Source: Trichosphaerium sp. ATCC 40318 (taxonomy: Eukaryota; Discosea; Flabellinia; Trichosidae). From it: a stretch of DNA of 64,000 nt. Shown here piece after piece: positions 45,780 through 56,103 of the stretch; positions within the stretch are counted from its first letter, which is position 1; each line of letters starts with the position of its first letter. Below the pieces are notes generated by a model. The model was given only the letters and a program-made list of their open reading frames with translations, searched no databases and had not been told where the DNA came from. The stretch covers positions 124,001-188,000 of the forward strand of contig JALMLS010000637.1 of NCBI GenBank assembly GCA_038496445.1, written 5' to 3'. The translations under genes were made by a program, and so were the position numbers.

Positions 45780-46290
45780 GTATTATGTAGTTTACACTAA
45801 AACATACCACAGCATAGCCTTGCCACGGAGTACCTGACGTGCTGTTTTTTGAACTTGTTAACTATGTGCTGAGTAGTTTGCAAAACACTTCATACAGCCC
45901 CAAAACCCTTACAAATCATCTGCACACACGTCATTGCGTAAGTATAAGCATATTAAAAACACAGAAAGGCTTTTGGAGCCTTGCAAACAACGATTCCATT
46001 TCGTCACCAACCGTTGTAGAAAACAATTTCTTGAACATGTACTACAAGATTCGTACTAATACGGTTATTTCTACGCGATATATACATACCAAGACGCACG
46101 AAAGTGCTAACGAGGTAATTTAACGCTAATCTGCTGTGGATTTTGATGCCAACGACTAGTACAACGGAAGCACACGTTTATCGAAACGTCACCTACCGTT
46201 CCAAAATGATACAAGACCATCGTGAAGCGTAGACAGTTTATTTTCATGGGTATTCGACTACGCTTTCGAAGTCTTCATGTGTTAAAATTG
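45780..46290. repeat. Dispersed repeat, copy 2
   Basis: Shares CAGCATAGCCTTGCCACGGA (from 45811), GTGCTGAGTAGTTT and CGAAACGTCACCTACCGTTC (near 46176) with 30.4-31.26 kb, in the same orientation and order but about 350 bp shorter overall. It interrupts the right arm of the inverted duplication and is absent from the left arm, so it was inserted or retained after duplication. Confidence 0.6.
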
Positions 46291-46682
46291 ACTAACACTT
46301 ATTGCCTTGGTTATAGGACTCCGTTAACAAGGTACCTTGTTTTGGTAGTACAATTTTGGCGCAGATCGGCATAATTGCTTAATTGCAAACAACGCAAAAG
46401 TGTGACTCAAGAGTACCAGCTGTAACATGTAGCGAAGCGCAAACACCATTGAGACGAGAAGTGCTAGCATCCTTATGGAAACTATTAGAGTATAAGCACA
46501 AGCTGGAAGGGTTGTAATTTATACCAAAATCACCCTGCTGTTCAACATAACTTTAGTGTTGAAGAAGTATACACCTTGAACAGGTTCAAATGGTGTACAA
46601 TTTTCACTTCTTCATACATTTGGTTCTCGCGTTAAATAGGTGTCTGTTTATTTACAATGTCATTACAGTGCGTGTGATTGGT

Positions 46683-47116
46683 TTACAGTGCTCCAAATGA
46701 TTTGGGTGGAAACACAATCAGCGTAATATCTTCCGTGTAGTAATGCCAATAAAACTTTGTTGTGTTTTTAACAATGAACCCTGTGTTACACTGGAACGGC
46801 CCTTTCTCTTTCATTGTTTTAATCAACTGCAACCTTTTTTCTTCCTTTGGTTTACCTTCTATAGGTTGTCGTATATGGAATCTACCTCCTTATCAACAGA
46901 AGTTAACAATAAAAGCACATCTAGCTTTGCTCTTTTATAAAAGAAAAACTGCTAGTTTGTACCATGTTTAAGCATTGCTTGCTTGAATGTTAACGAAAAA
47001 CCTCTTCGTTTTAATTGGCTTCTTTTTAAATATGGTGCTACCAAGTCTGATATAGATAGCCCATTACGATAGATAGGGTGTCTAGTAATTGTCGTAGTTC
47101 TTGTGTATGTGCTCAT
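46683..47116 (-). CDS. Unknown basic protein, inverted-pair member 2
   Basis: Paralogue of 42376-42800 in opposite orientation. Exon 1: MSTYTRTTTITRHPIYRNGL, SISDLVAPYLKRSQLKRRGF; exon 2: GGRFHIRQPIEGKPKEEKRL, LIKTMKEKGPFQCNTGFIVK, FYWHYYTEDITLIVFPPKSF ending GAL. Same intron phase and position. Frame intact despite many changes, including several conservative ones. Function unknown. Confidence 0.55.
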
Positions 47117-48205
47117 GCTGTGTTGTTGTTGCTAGTTTTATTTTTTATTTGATTAAACTGGGTTGTGTTTAGTACACATACCCGAGCACCTATCAATGAC
47201 GCTATATTATACATTTTGCGAGCGTCAAGCATAATATATACGTACATAACGGGTACGAATAGTAAGCCAAAGAAATCTAACCGTTTTTTAGTCAACGTTA
47301 ATGAGAAGCCTAGAAACGGCTTTGTTTTTGGTTTTAATGGGCTTGTTGGAGCAAGGAAGTTCCAATAAAGACCGTATGAACAACGCATGAAAAAATCATA
47401 ACCTAATTTGACTGTCTCGTGAAATCTCGAGATTTTTATCACGTGACTTGAGAACTACTTACGACCAATCAAAATAGATGAAAGTAAGTTCGTTATGTAA
47501 AATTTTTAAAAGTACATCTAGCACTATATTCAGGTAAACCGTTGTGAACTTATGGGCTAATTGTTACCACAAAGTTGCCGAAAAAGTGTCATACAGTGAA
47601 ACACCAGTTTTGCCCAGTGCTGCAGCAGTTCTGTTCCAAGATACTGCGGTAGACGCCGCTGGTTTTTGTGAACGCGATGAATTTGGGCACTCGAAGTTAC
47701 CCGAGATCAAAAATAAAAATTGGCTCATCGTAATAATGTGTAGTCCCGTATTAACTTGTACCGGGCCCATAGTAAAGATTGCAAAGAGCCAATGTTTGAT
47801 ACAATAGTAAGACATGCACCAAGAGCAAGTCTAGAGCTTTTGCTAAAGACTTTTGGGATGGCGTTGCAATAGACAAGACTGTACCATTGTACAAAATTTT
47901 AAAGTTATTGTGGTCACAAAAACAACATACAAGAAGGTGGATGTAGTACAAGGTGTATTACGAGGATATGATTGCGTTATTTTTATAGCTGCACTTGCAC
48001 ATCAAAGGTTTTGAATCATTCTTATTCATTTTAGTCTGTTATGGTATTTGACAGTGCATCCTTTCTCTTTCAATGCAATAATACCATCAAGTGTTATTGA
48101 TTTACAACCAAGCAATATTTTTGGTAAGGTTTCGACACGTGGTTTGGCCATTGTTGAATTATTAACTGTTAGACTTGGAGTGTATTTACCACTCAGTACC
48201 TCTTA
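47117..48205. other. Intergenic, no supported gene
   Basis: After the right arm of the inverted duplication. Overlapping frames on both strands at 47544-47815 exist but none has splice support or family features. Confidence 0.35.
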
Positions 48206-48729
48206 ATGACAGCGAAACACCAATTACGGGTAACTAAACGGTTGAAAAACAAATATTTAACTTTAGGTAAATCCCGAAGGGGATATAGTTTTTTCCGAAA
48301 ACAAAAATTCGAAAGTGTAGAAAGATGCATAGCTAGGGCAGTCCACTAAACTAGAAAGCGCCTGGTTCACTTACGGTCGGGTCCTCGCTGTGCTAGGAAC
48401 TAGAACCCGACCTTCGCTCACATATAGTGATCCATTGGTGGGTATAGGCATTCGGTTTTTGTATCGAATTCTATTTTTTCGAATTTTTTCTTTCGAAAAA
48501 TTCGGAAAAAACGTGGGTCCGATCCCGAACAAGAGCGTAACCGTCTATTGAGGCTTCCATTGGAACTTCAACTTGAAATTATAGATCTAGATTTTGATAT
48601 TTATCTAAAATGGCCTTTATTATCAAAATACACAGCAACAACGAGATTTGATGCCGACTTACAAAAAAATGGTAAATGGCTGAAAAAACAAAAGAAAGAA
48701 AATGAACCGAAATTATTGTGTCGAGAGTA
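48206..48729 (+). pseudogene. F-box-MORN_2 copy 3, disrupted by two insertions
   Basis: Exon 1 MTAKHQLR (ATG 48206) and its intron acceptor TTTAG match copies 1 and 2. Exon 2 begins with the codons for VNP, is interrupted by a 243-bp element, then resumes EQERNRLLRLPLELQLEIID, LDFDIYLKWPLLSKY, KNGKWLKKQKKENEPKLLCR and stops at REY, where the 866-bp TA-flanked element starts. The MORN_2 repeats do not resume on the far side. Removing the first element restores a frame equivalent to copy 2, but the gene lacks its 3' domain. Confidence 0.7.
48279..48521. mobile_element. Small non-autonomous inverted-repeat element (hAT-like MITE) with 8-bp target duplication
   Basis: Flanked by the direct repeat ATCCCGAA at 48271-48278 and 48522-48529. 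Subterminal inverted repeats are GTTTTTTCCGAA (48288) and TTCGGAAAAAAC (48501-48512). Internal hairpins include GTCGGGTCCTCG against the facing GAACCCGAC, and TTCGAA-rich arms. No coding capacity. An 8-bp duplication is typical of hAT-superfamily transposition; the outermost ~9 bp of the ends match only partly. Confidence 0.65.
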
Positions 48730-49595
48730 TTGTCTGTATCATTCAAGTTTGCTAATCTTTGCAACTTTTTGTTGTTTGTGACTTTTGGTTTTCGTGTTTA
48801 GTCAGATCTGACAGATCTTGCAACTTCTGTTAGTTCTTACAAGATCTTGTTAGTTCTTGCAACTTGTGTTAGTTCTTGCAAGATCTGTCAAAAACTACAA
48901 GGATGGATCTTGTCAGTTCTGGAAAAAACTAAATCCATGTCTACAACACACATTATTGCGACGCCACGTGTTTTTATTAATAACCATTATTTTATTTGGT
49001 ACATTAATTTAGCAGTTCTGTTGACGTACTCTAAGGTCCAGCAGTTGTCTTCTATACTCTAAAACGGATTATTGCGCTATGTTAATACCGTACACTCAGC
49101 GCAAGATACTTTGGAAGCGCTTGGAATTTTCTTTGAGGTTTTAACGTTATCTCGCGGTTAACACTCCTCTTACGCCTGAATGTGCCAGCATTCGCGTGGT
49201 TGTAAGTTAATATGAAATAATTATTAATTCGTACTCGGTTTTATGGCTGCTGGGTGATTAGTAATGAGAGCGCACCCTACGTGAAATACTGAGCTCGTCT
49301 TGTTAGATGATGTGACTTTGACGCAGTGCTTTTTCGTCTTGCCTTAATGTACTATGGACGACAAGGAAGGTACGTTGTCATGAGTTATACAATGTGATGC
49401 ATTCACATTGCACTGGTTCTGCAAGTTTTTCTCAAAGCTGTCAGTTCTTGCAAGAACTATCAAAACTGACAAAATCTGACAGAACTTGCAAGAACTAGCA
49501 GAAGTTACAAGATCTGGCAGTTTTGTTAGTTCTTGCAAGATCTTACACTTTGATACTTCTGCCAAACCTGTCGCAAACTTGAATGATACGGACAA
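48730..49595. mobile_element. TA-flanked inverted-repeat element, 866 bp, non-autonomous
   Basis: Ends TTGTCTGTATCATTCAAGTT at 48730 and its complement at 49574-49595 (one mismatch over about 23 bp), bordered by TA at 48728-48729 and 49596-49597. Sub-terminal arms are packed with variants of AGTTCTTGCAAGAACT and AGATCTTGC arranged as inverted repeats (48803-48920 and 49436-49550). No transposase frame. TA target duplication and inverted ends suggest a Tc1/mariner-type MITE. It truncates F-box-MORN_2 copy 3. Confidence 0.7.
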
Positions 49596-49597
49596 TA

Positions 49598-50346
49598 GTT
49601 GCAGTAAACTTGAACCAAAACAGAGCTCAAATCAAGAAGCAAAGCCTTGCTTAAGATTTTGCCTACAATTGAAAACTGGACAGTGACAGATTGAACTGGG
49701 ACGTGATTGGCGATAAAATGCACACGCAATGTCAGCCTCACTAGAGCCGCCAAAAGAAAGAAAAGGCTCAACGAGCTAGAAAAGGTGCTCAGGCGGAGCG
49801 TAGCGGGGGGTGGTAGGCGCTAATAAAACAGTGTATTTTGGTAAACGAAATAGACAGGCAAAGCAGGTGATTTTATTCTTTTTTTCATTGTCAATCTTAG
49901 AATTGCGTTCATTAATCTTTCATCAATCTCAAGTAGGTAGGGGAGATAGAAACTATTTTAAGTAGAGTTTTTGGTTTTTAGTTTGCACCATATTTTTACA
50001 TTAGTCAGCATTCATTCAGATTGATTAAGGGTGGTGGGTAGAGATCGCGATAGCTTGTTTATTGAAGGACGTTGGAAACGCGACGAGCGAGAGGTGAGAG
50101 AGAAGGGTGAGAAGTCAAGATGCTTCTGTTGGCCTTTCTTTTCACCGCCGCAAAAGCTCCGACTTTGTCTGCCGTCCAAAAACCAAAAAGACAACGTATA
50201 AAAACCTAAATACAATCTTTGTATGTGCACCACTGTGTAGAGTACAAAAAACGTAGTTAGAGTTAAAAATAATTGGGCGAAGTTTGTGTAGACCAAAACA
50301 ACACCAAAAAATTCTTTTTAATAGTTAATCATATCACCTCTTCACC
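49598..50346. other. Intergenic upstream of intronless F-box gene
   Basis: No gene supported. Contains a purine-rich stretch near 50090 and the promoter region of the F-box gene, with no recognisable core element. Confidence 0.35.
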
Positions 50347-51129
50347 ATGGGCAACTATTTTCACTACATTGGGAACCTTGTCGTCACTCCGGCAACACAC
50401 CTGACAAACACACATCCATGGGAACCAAAACAACCTTTTTTCGAAACAACTACAGCGAAAAACCACTCCGAAGCTTCAGACGATGAACTCCTTGCTATAT
50501 TTACTCTCCTGGGACCTTTAGACATCTGTCGTGTTTCTATAGTGTGTAAAAGATGGTACAACGTGTGTCAGTACAAGGTGTTATGGAAAACCTTTTGTAA
50601 ACAGTCCAAGTACTACGCGCACTATAAAATATACGACAACGCGGATGGTGATGGTCCAGAAGATGGCGTGTACAGTTGGAAACTTGAGTACGCTGCACGT
50701 GCTAGAAATCCAATAAAACTGGCCTCAACAGTGGAGTTTCAAAGAAGTGGGAAGCTTCAAACTCCTGTTGATCCTGAAGAACTTTGTTTTTGGACTTTCG
50801 AAGACGGTTGCATTTTTCAATCTGGACATCAAGATTTACCACATGTGGTGATTGAACAGCTCAAGAAGTGTATCTCAGAGCTTGAGATACAGGGATTGAA
50901 AGTAAATGGAGCTATTTTCATTACGAATGGTAGTGGTAGTTGCAGTATCAGAAAAGTGGCAAATGGTAAAGTGTATTTTGTGACTACGAGCGAACTCTGG
51001 CCTAAAGGCTATGAGGCTCCTTCTTTTGCTACTTTTGATTCCAGCAGGAAATTCCAACAAGCATTTTTAACTAAGGGTGGAACTTGTTTACTGTGTATGA
51101 AAGACAACATCATGGACATGTTAATATAA
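50347..51129 (+). CDS. Intronless F-box protein
   Basis: 260 residues, MGNYFHYIGNLVVTPATHLT. F-box: SEASDDELLAIFTLLGPLDI, CRVSIVCKRWYNVCQYKVLW, with the typical C-[RK]-x-W. The C-terminal ~130 residues (WTFEDGCIFQSGHQDLPHVV, LKVNGAIFITNGSGSCSIRK, VANGKVYFVTTSELWPKGYE) form an alpha/beta pattern loosely like a profilin-type fold, but this is a guess. MGNYF could be N-myristoylated (M-G-N). Lack of introns contrasts with most neighbours. Confidence 0.65.
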   Translation: MGNYFHYIGNLVVTPATHLTNTHPWEPKQPFFETTTAKNHSEASDDELLAIFTLLGPLDICRVSIVCKRWYNVCQYKVLWKTFCKQSKYYAHYKIYDNADGDGPEDGVYSWKLEYAARARNPIKLASTVEFQRSGKLQTPVDPEELCFWTFEDGCIFQSGHQDLPHVVIEQLKKCISELEIQGLKVNGAIFITNGSGSCSIRKVANGKVYFVTTSELWPKGYEAPSFATFDSSRKFQQAFLTKGGTCLLCMKDNIMDMLI

Positions 51130-51533
51130 TGTCTAGCACAAAGATTCACTAATTCTCAAAATAAATGTCAAAAGTTCCTTAAGCAAGCTGTTTCCCACAA
51201 GTGCAAATATCACATGCCCTGCTAACATCTTTGTTCGTCAGCTTCATATAGCAATCTTTGTGGCTGTTCGGTACTTACGCTGATGCCCCAACTGAGGATA
51301 ACTTGTGAATTCTAAAATAATCATAGCTAAAAAAAAAACCGGTTTACTTTTAAATAATCCTATCGAAAACACATAGCAAGTAAGCAGGAAACACGTTTGA
51401 GCTACTTGTAAGAACAAGACAATGCTATTTAACCACGAACTTATTGTACAAATAATGAAATTGATCGCACATAAAGATTGACGCATTCTTACGCAATAGA
51501 CTGTAAGGAGTACACTTCATAATCATCACGATT
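51130..51533. other. Convergent intergenic region
   Basis: 3' flanks of the intronless F-box gene and the F-box-MORN_2 gene. Nothing recognised. Confidence 0.4.
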
Positions 51534-52922
51534 TTATTTTACATTGCGCGTACAAACTCCCCCATGTTTAAACATTCGTGAGCTCTCTAGAATACCAGTC
51601 TCAGACCACCTTTCACTGAGTCCATGCATTTCTCCTTTTAGATAGTTCATACGACATGCCATCTTACCATTATGATGATACTTAATGACAATACCTAGTA
51701 CATACAAATGTTAGTCAAGTCAAAAAAAAAAAAAAAAAAAAGAAAATGAGAACAAACTAAGTTCTCCTGTATGTTCCCTTTAGACAAGTTCTTTTCTTAT
51801 TCTTTGCTACGTACCATGTATTTCACCATCTTTAGTATAATTTTTTTCTATTTTTAGTGTTCCACCAGGGAAGAATTCTTTGTACAATCCAACGTATTTT
51901 CCAGCAACATAAGAGCAAAATTTTTTAGGAGAAGAATCTCTATGCCACTTCTTGTATTCACCGTCAAATTCACCTTTAACATAAGTACAATCTTGAAATA
52001 ATACTCCATTACGATACCACTCTCTATACCTACCAGTATATCTTCCTTGATCATAATTACACTCAACCCAAAGTTGTCCATCATCTCTCCATTCTAAACA
52101 CTTGCCATGCTTCTTACCATGATCGTAAAACAAGTGTACTTCTAAGGCACCATTATTATGCCATTGTTTACATTCTCCATGTTTTTTTCCCTCATGAAAA
52201 TACAAGTCAACCTCAAGGAGACCATTTTGATGCCATTGTTTCACACGACCATGTTTTTTACCGTTTTCAAACTCACTCTCTATCCAAAGGCATTTCATGC
52301 CTTTACGCCACTCCTTAACGATACCATGAAGTGCGTCGTCTTTATAAGTACATTCAGTCTTTAAATGTCCATTACTCTCCCATTGTTTAGCTGGACCGTT
52401 TCTTTTACCGTTAACGTAAACAAACTCGAACTCTTCTTTACCACTTTCAAAAAAAGACTTGTACGGACCGTGTACTTCGTCATCTAAGCAATTATACACC
52501 TCCTTTATAGCACCACATTCATGGTACACTGTACACTTACCTTGACGATAACCGAGTACATAAAAGCAAACTTCGGCTAATTGACCATTATCGTGCCACA
52601 TCTTGTTAGAGCCATCTAAAACGCCATGGCTAAAATGGCATAGGCGTTTTTTACGTCCGTTATCATGCCAACTTTGCCAAGCTCCAGTTTTCTTTAAAGT
52701 CTTCGCTGTAAAGCGAGTCAACGCTGAATTATGACATAAAACCGGCCATTGTCTGAAAGAGTACTCGCTGGTTAAGCTGATGTATATTTGTAGTTCAACC
52801 GGTAGAGACGTAAGCCTGTAATAAAAAAATACGGTTTAGACAAGTTAAAAACCGTTCAGTTTGTCAAACAAATACGCGGAGGTAAAAAACCCGTACATCG
52901 ATGTCCCCGCGCTTGTATCCAT
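51534..52922 (-). CDS. F-box-like / MORN_2 repeat protein, large member
   Basis: Tiny exon 1 MDTSAGTSM (ATG 52922-52920), an intron ending ATTACAG, then LTSLPVELQIYISLTSEYSF and RQWPVLCHNSALTRF, an F-box-like domain. About 13 MORN_2 repeats follow, for example KMWHDNGQLAEVCFYVLGYR, KQWESNGHLKTECTYKDDAL, KQWHQNGLLEVDLYFHEGKK, EWRDDGQLWVECNYDQGRYT. A second intron containing a 19-A run near 51723-51741 leads to the last exon IVIKYHHNGKMACRMNYLKG ending VCTRNVK. About 390 residues. Intact frame throughout. Distant relative of the three copies at 44-49 kb; likely the same adaptor logic. Confidence 0.75.
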
Positions 52923-53372
52923 ATGTTTTCGCGTGTTTCGTGAATGTACCTCTGATTTTACGTATTTAAATACCACGATTTGATCAAATGATGTTTATAC
53001 AATTACCGTTTAATTGCCGCCTACTACCGCGCGTTTTGAGGAACCGTTGAATAACTGTTGATTTAGTTTGAAAAAAAAGGCGAATTTTTGTCGCATTGTA
53101 CCCTTATTATTTATTACTCAATACCAGTGGTATGTAGAAGCGCTTGAATTACACATAAACATTTTTGTCCCGCTTAGAGTTGAATTGAAGTTATACTGTG
53201 CCTGGACGCATGTAATTTGATAATACGCGCACCTGTATTCAGTTTAACCATAATTCAAAACGGGACTTGACAAAACAAGTACGAAATCGGTTATAGCCTC
53301 GACAAGTGTTGACAATAGTACAAGAGATACTGATAAGGTGATTTCGAGTCGTCACAAGACTTTCTTTCTGAC
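52923..53372. other. Divergent intergenic region
   Basis: Between the F-box-MORN_2 gene (minus) and the nuclease-fusion gene (plus). No gene or repeat recognised. Confidence 0.4.
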
Positions 53373-55469
53373 ATGCGCGTGAGAACACTTCGTGTGCGTA
53401 AAAGATCTCCTGTTGGCCATTGGCGCAGTGTTAAAAACCAAAGACAATATTTCGACTTTGTACTCGCCAGAGAGCTTCGTATACTCACCTATGAAGACTG
53501 GTACGATTGTACAAAAGGTCAAGTCGCAAGATTAGGCGCATTTACGCAGCTCAATCAATGGTAAACGCTATTTATTTGCTAAGTTTTTAATATTTTGCTC
53601 AATTGTTGTAGTTACAACGGCTCTCTTGCATTAGCACTACAAGAACTGTATCCACAAAGAGAATGGCAACTATGGAAATTCAAGTACTACACCTCTTTTT
53701 TTGTTATCGCACGTGACTAGTTTTTAATTCTTTTTTCTGTTTGAAGAAACGCGCCAAGAGATCACTGGAGTTCAGTAAAAAACCAAGCGGTTGCTTTTGA
53801 ACAAGTTGCAGAATCACTTAACTTTAAGCATTTGGATGACTGGTGCCTCCTTTTTTCTTAAAGGTCACGTGAGTTTTCTAATAACAGGTCAGGTATACAG
53901 CAAAGTACCGAATCATTCAAGTCATGGGTATAGGAGGCATGCTATCAAGATGGTGCGTTTATACTGGATGCTTGGCTCCCAGTACCAACGCTCTATCCTC
54001 TCCTGACTATTCAACCCATAGCTATGCTGGTTCTATGTCTAAGGCGCTTAAAAGTATATATCCAACTCACAACTGGGAAGATAACAAGTTCCAGTGCGTA
54101 CTTGTGAAACAAATAACTTGAACTAACTGCACAAAAAAAGTATGGTGCCAAATTACCATTGGCACAATAAACAAAATCAAGAAGAGGCGTTCCAACAGGC
54201 TGCTGAAGAATATAGCATCAAGACTCTGGATGATTTTTATAACTTTCCTCAAGCTCCACGTTTTATGGGTCATTTAAAGTCTGTATTAGAAAAGTACAAT
54301 TGTTTCTTTACCAAAAAAAACTGACAAACAATTTCAAAGGCATGATTGGTCTTTTCAAAATGCACTTGCATATCTCTTTCCAGAATATCCATGGAACTTT
54401 CAGTACGTTGATACTGATATACTTGAGCTATGTTTTCGTTAATGTAGTTCACCATCACAGGGAGAAGATAACTATTCCGCAAAATTATTGGAGAAAACGT
54501 GCGAATCAAGTTACTTTCTTGGAGTCAGTAGCTGAACGATTTCAATTAACTTCTCCTGAGAGTTGGTACATATATTAAATAGCACGCTTAACTTTGTCTC
54601 CCTTTGCTAACATATGCTTGTTAGGTACCGTATCTCTTCTGAGCAGCTAACAGAAGTAGCTACGTCTGGTGTACAACCTTATTTTCCGCGTATGTTACTC
54701 TCTATATATCCTGACTACAAGTGGGATTGGGAATCATTCGCATCTATGAAAAAGCTGGCGTCACAAAGGTAAAGATACAGTGCCTTATTAAGAAACCTTT
54801 GACTTACAGCTCAAACTAAGACGTCTCGTTGAATGTGTTCGCCTTATTTTTCCAAAACACGAAGTTACTGAAGAACACAATGTAACTAGCAGACACTTCA
54901 ACGGTACAGGCGCAATTTTGTTAGATGTTTTTGTAGCAGAATGGGACCTAGGGCTAGAGTACCAAGGTAATTTTTCCTGAAAGAGATAAAGCAAAATAAA
55001 CATCTCTTTAGGAGAGTGTCATTTTCATAATCTGCTACCTCACCAAATGGCATCTAAAGAAGGCAGAGATACTGAAAAAGCAGAGCACTGCAAGCGTCAT
55101 GGTACGGTATTACTTAAAAGGACTCTCATATAAGTTTAACATATGTAGGTATAACGATAATCCCTATTCCGTATTGGTACTTTCTCAACCTTTTTTGGAA
55201 CCACGTTTTAAGTTATTTTGTTCTTAGGTGGGAAGGAGATATTGGCTCAATAGCTGCAACAATAAGACACTATGTGCCAAGTGTTAGATTATATGTACCA
55301 AATAACGCTAAGCCACTTATAATGGTCAATAAGGACTCAAACAATCGTTGGCCACGTGCGGTTTTTTTTTGGTTTTTCTGGTACAGTTTTGTTTAACTCG
55401 GTTTATTTAGAACGCACACCCACAATTATGTCTCCAATAGCTAATAATGGAGTAGCACATATTGTCTAA
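53373..55469 (+). CDS. Tryptophan-rich repeat protein fused to a C-terminal endonuclease-like domain
   Basis: Starts MRVRTLRVRKRSPVGHWRSV. About five repeats of a ~60-residue module: a helical half (FDFVLARELRILTYEDWYDC; FEQVAESLNFKHLDDWY; FQQAAEEYSIKTLDDFYNFP; FLESVAERFQLTSPESWY) and a half built on S-x-x-x-A-L-x-x-[IL]-[YF]-P-x-x-x-W (SLALALQELYPQREWQLWKF; SMSKALKSIYPTHNWEDNKF). All joins keep frame through ~12 short introns. The C-terminus (ILLDVFVAEWDLGLEYQGEC, then GRDTEKAEHCKRHGITIIPI) has the E-Y-Q-G-E...D-x-x-K...G-I-x-[IL]-I-x-[IV]-P layout of VSR/DUF559-type restriction-like nucleases. Q-G-E-x-H-[FY] is a usual catalytic strand. Substrate unknown; resembles repeat-plus-nuclease proteins seen in protists and fungi. 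Confidence 0.65.
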
Positions 55470-55523
55470 GTAATTTAACAGTCTCTCTTGTACAATTAGA
55501 AAAGTAAAAAGCCTAAAATGTTT

Positions 55524-55828
55524 CAACCACCAGAAACTGGCGGAATGACAGCAATTTTGTCGTGTGGTTTGATTGTGACTGCTTCAAGCGTATATTCTTC
55601 GTTTACGGCGATAACAGCGGTTTCAAGTACTTTAGACAGTCTTGGGTAACGCTCAGCCAAAATTTGTTTAAATTGAACTGTAGTTGTCTAAAAATGCATC
55701 AGCACGCGTAGATTGCGTACTGTTGTCGATAAAAATCATATACGCACTCCTGTTGGAACTTCCAGCTCGAGGTTGTCCTTACCTAGCTGCTCCTTTGCGC
55801 TGGCGAAAAACAGACATGTCACCTTCAT
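55524..55828 (-). CDS. MOCS2A: Molybdopterin synthase sulfur carrier subunit (MoaD/MOCS2A)
   Basis: 80 residues in two exons. Exon 1 MKVTCLFFASAKEQLGKDNL plus ELEVPTG; a GTGCGT...TTTTAG intron (~55688-55748); exon 2 TTVQFKQILAERYPRLSKVL, ETAVIAVNEEYTLEAVTIKP, HDKIAVIPPVSGG and stop. This is a beta-grasp ThiS/MoaD fold with the obligatory C-terminal GG that is thiocarboxylated to carry sulfur into precursor Z during molybdenum cofactor synthesis. The A-V-N-E/Q-E-Y and I-P-P-V-S-G-G blocks are diagnostic. In animals MOCS2A overlaps MOCS2B on one transcript; no MOCS2B is seen here. Confidence 0.9.
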
Positions 55829-56103
55829 TTTCTGTTCTACAATTTAGAAAACGTTACATTTTTTTATAGTTAATACCTCAAGAGGCGTGTGCTCTTTTGA
55901 ATTGCCCACTTTGGCCAATAAAAGATCGTTTGTCTTCCCTGATGTGAAATGGCGCATCTTCGACTCAAGTGACGTTAATATTGGTTTCTTTTGTAATGCT
56001 AACGTACCATCTCGGCTTGCATCAATAGGTCAATCACCAACTTACTTTTGGGTTTGCGGCTTAACAAAGCCTAAAAAAGTGGAACGAGTAGCAATAGCGT
56101 ACT

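Larger units (their letters stand above)
42300..47190. repeat. Large inverted duplication with divergent F-box-MORN_2 copies at its centre
   Basis: Left arm order: unknown gene (plus, 42376) then F-box-MORN_2 remnant (minus, 44141-44839). Right arm is the mirror: F-box-MORN_2 gene (plus, 44988) then the same unknown gene (minus, 46683-47116). Homology includes the sequence upstream of the unknown gene, its intron, and the stretch containing ATGTATGAAGAAGTG downstream. Arms are about 2.2-2.5 kb, interrupted by non-shared sequence, centre near 44.9 kb. Confidence 0.75.

Noticed and set aside
51723-51741. Run of 19 A as a retroposon poly-A tail
   Set aside because: It lies inside an intron of an intron-containing gene with no adjacent retrocopy or target duplication.
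55887-56103. Plus-strand frame upstream of the bPH gene
   Set aside because: No ATG at the frame start, lies over the MOCS2A/bPH promoter region, composition not convincing.
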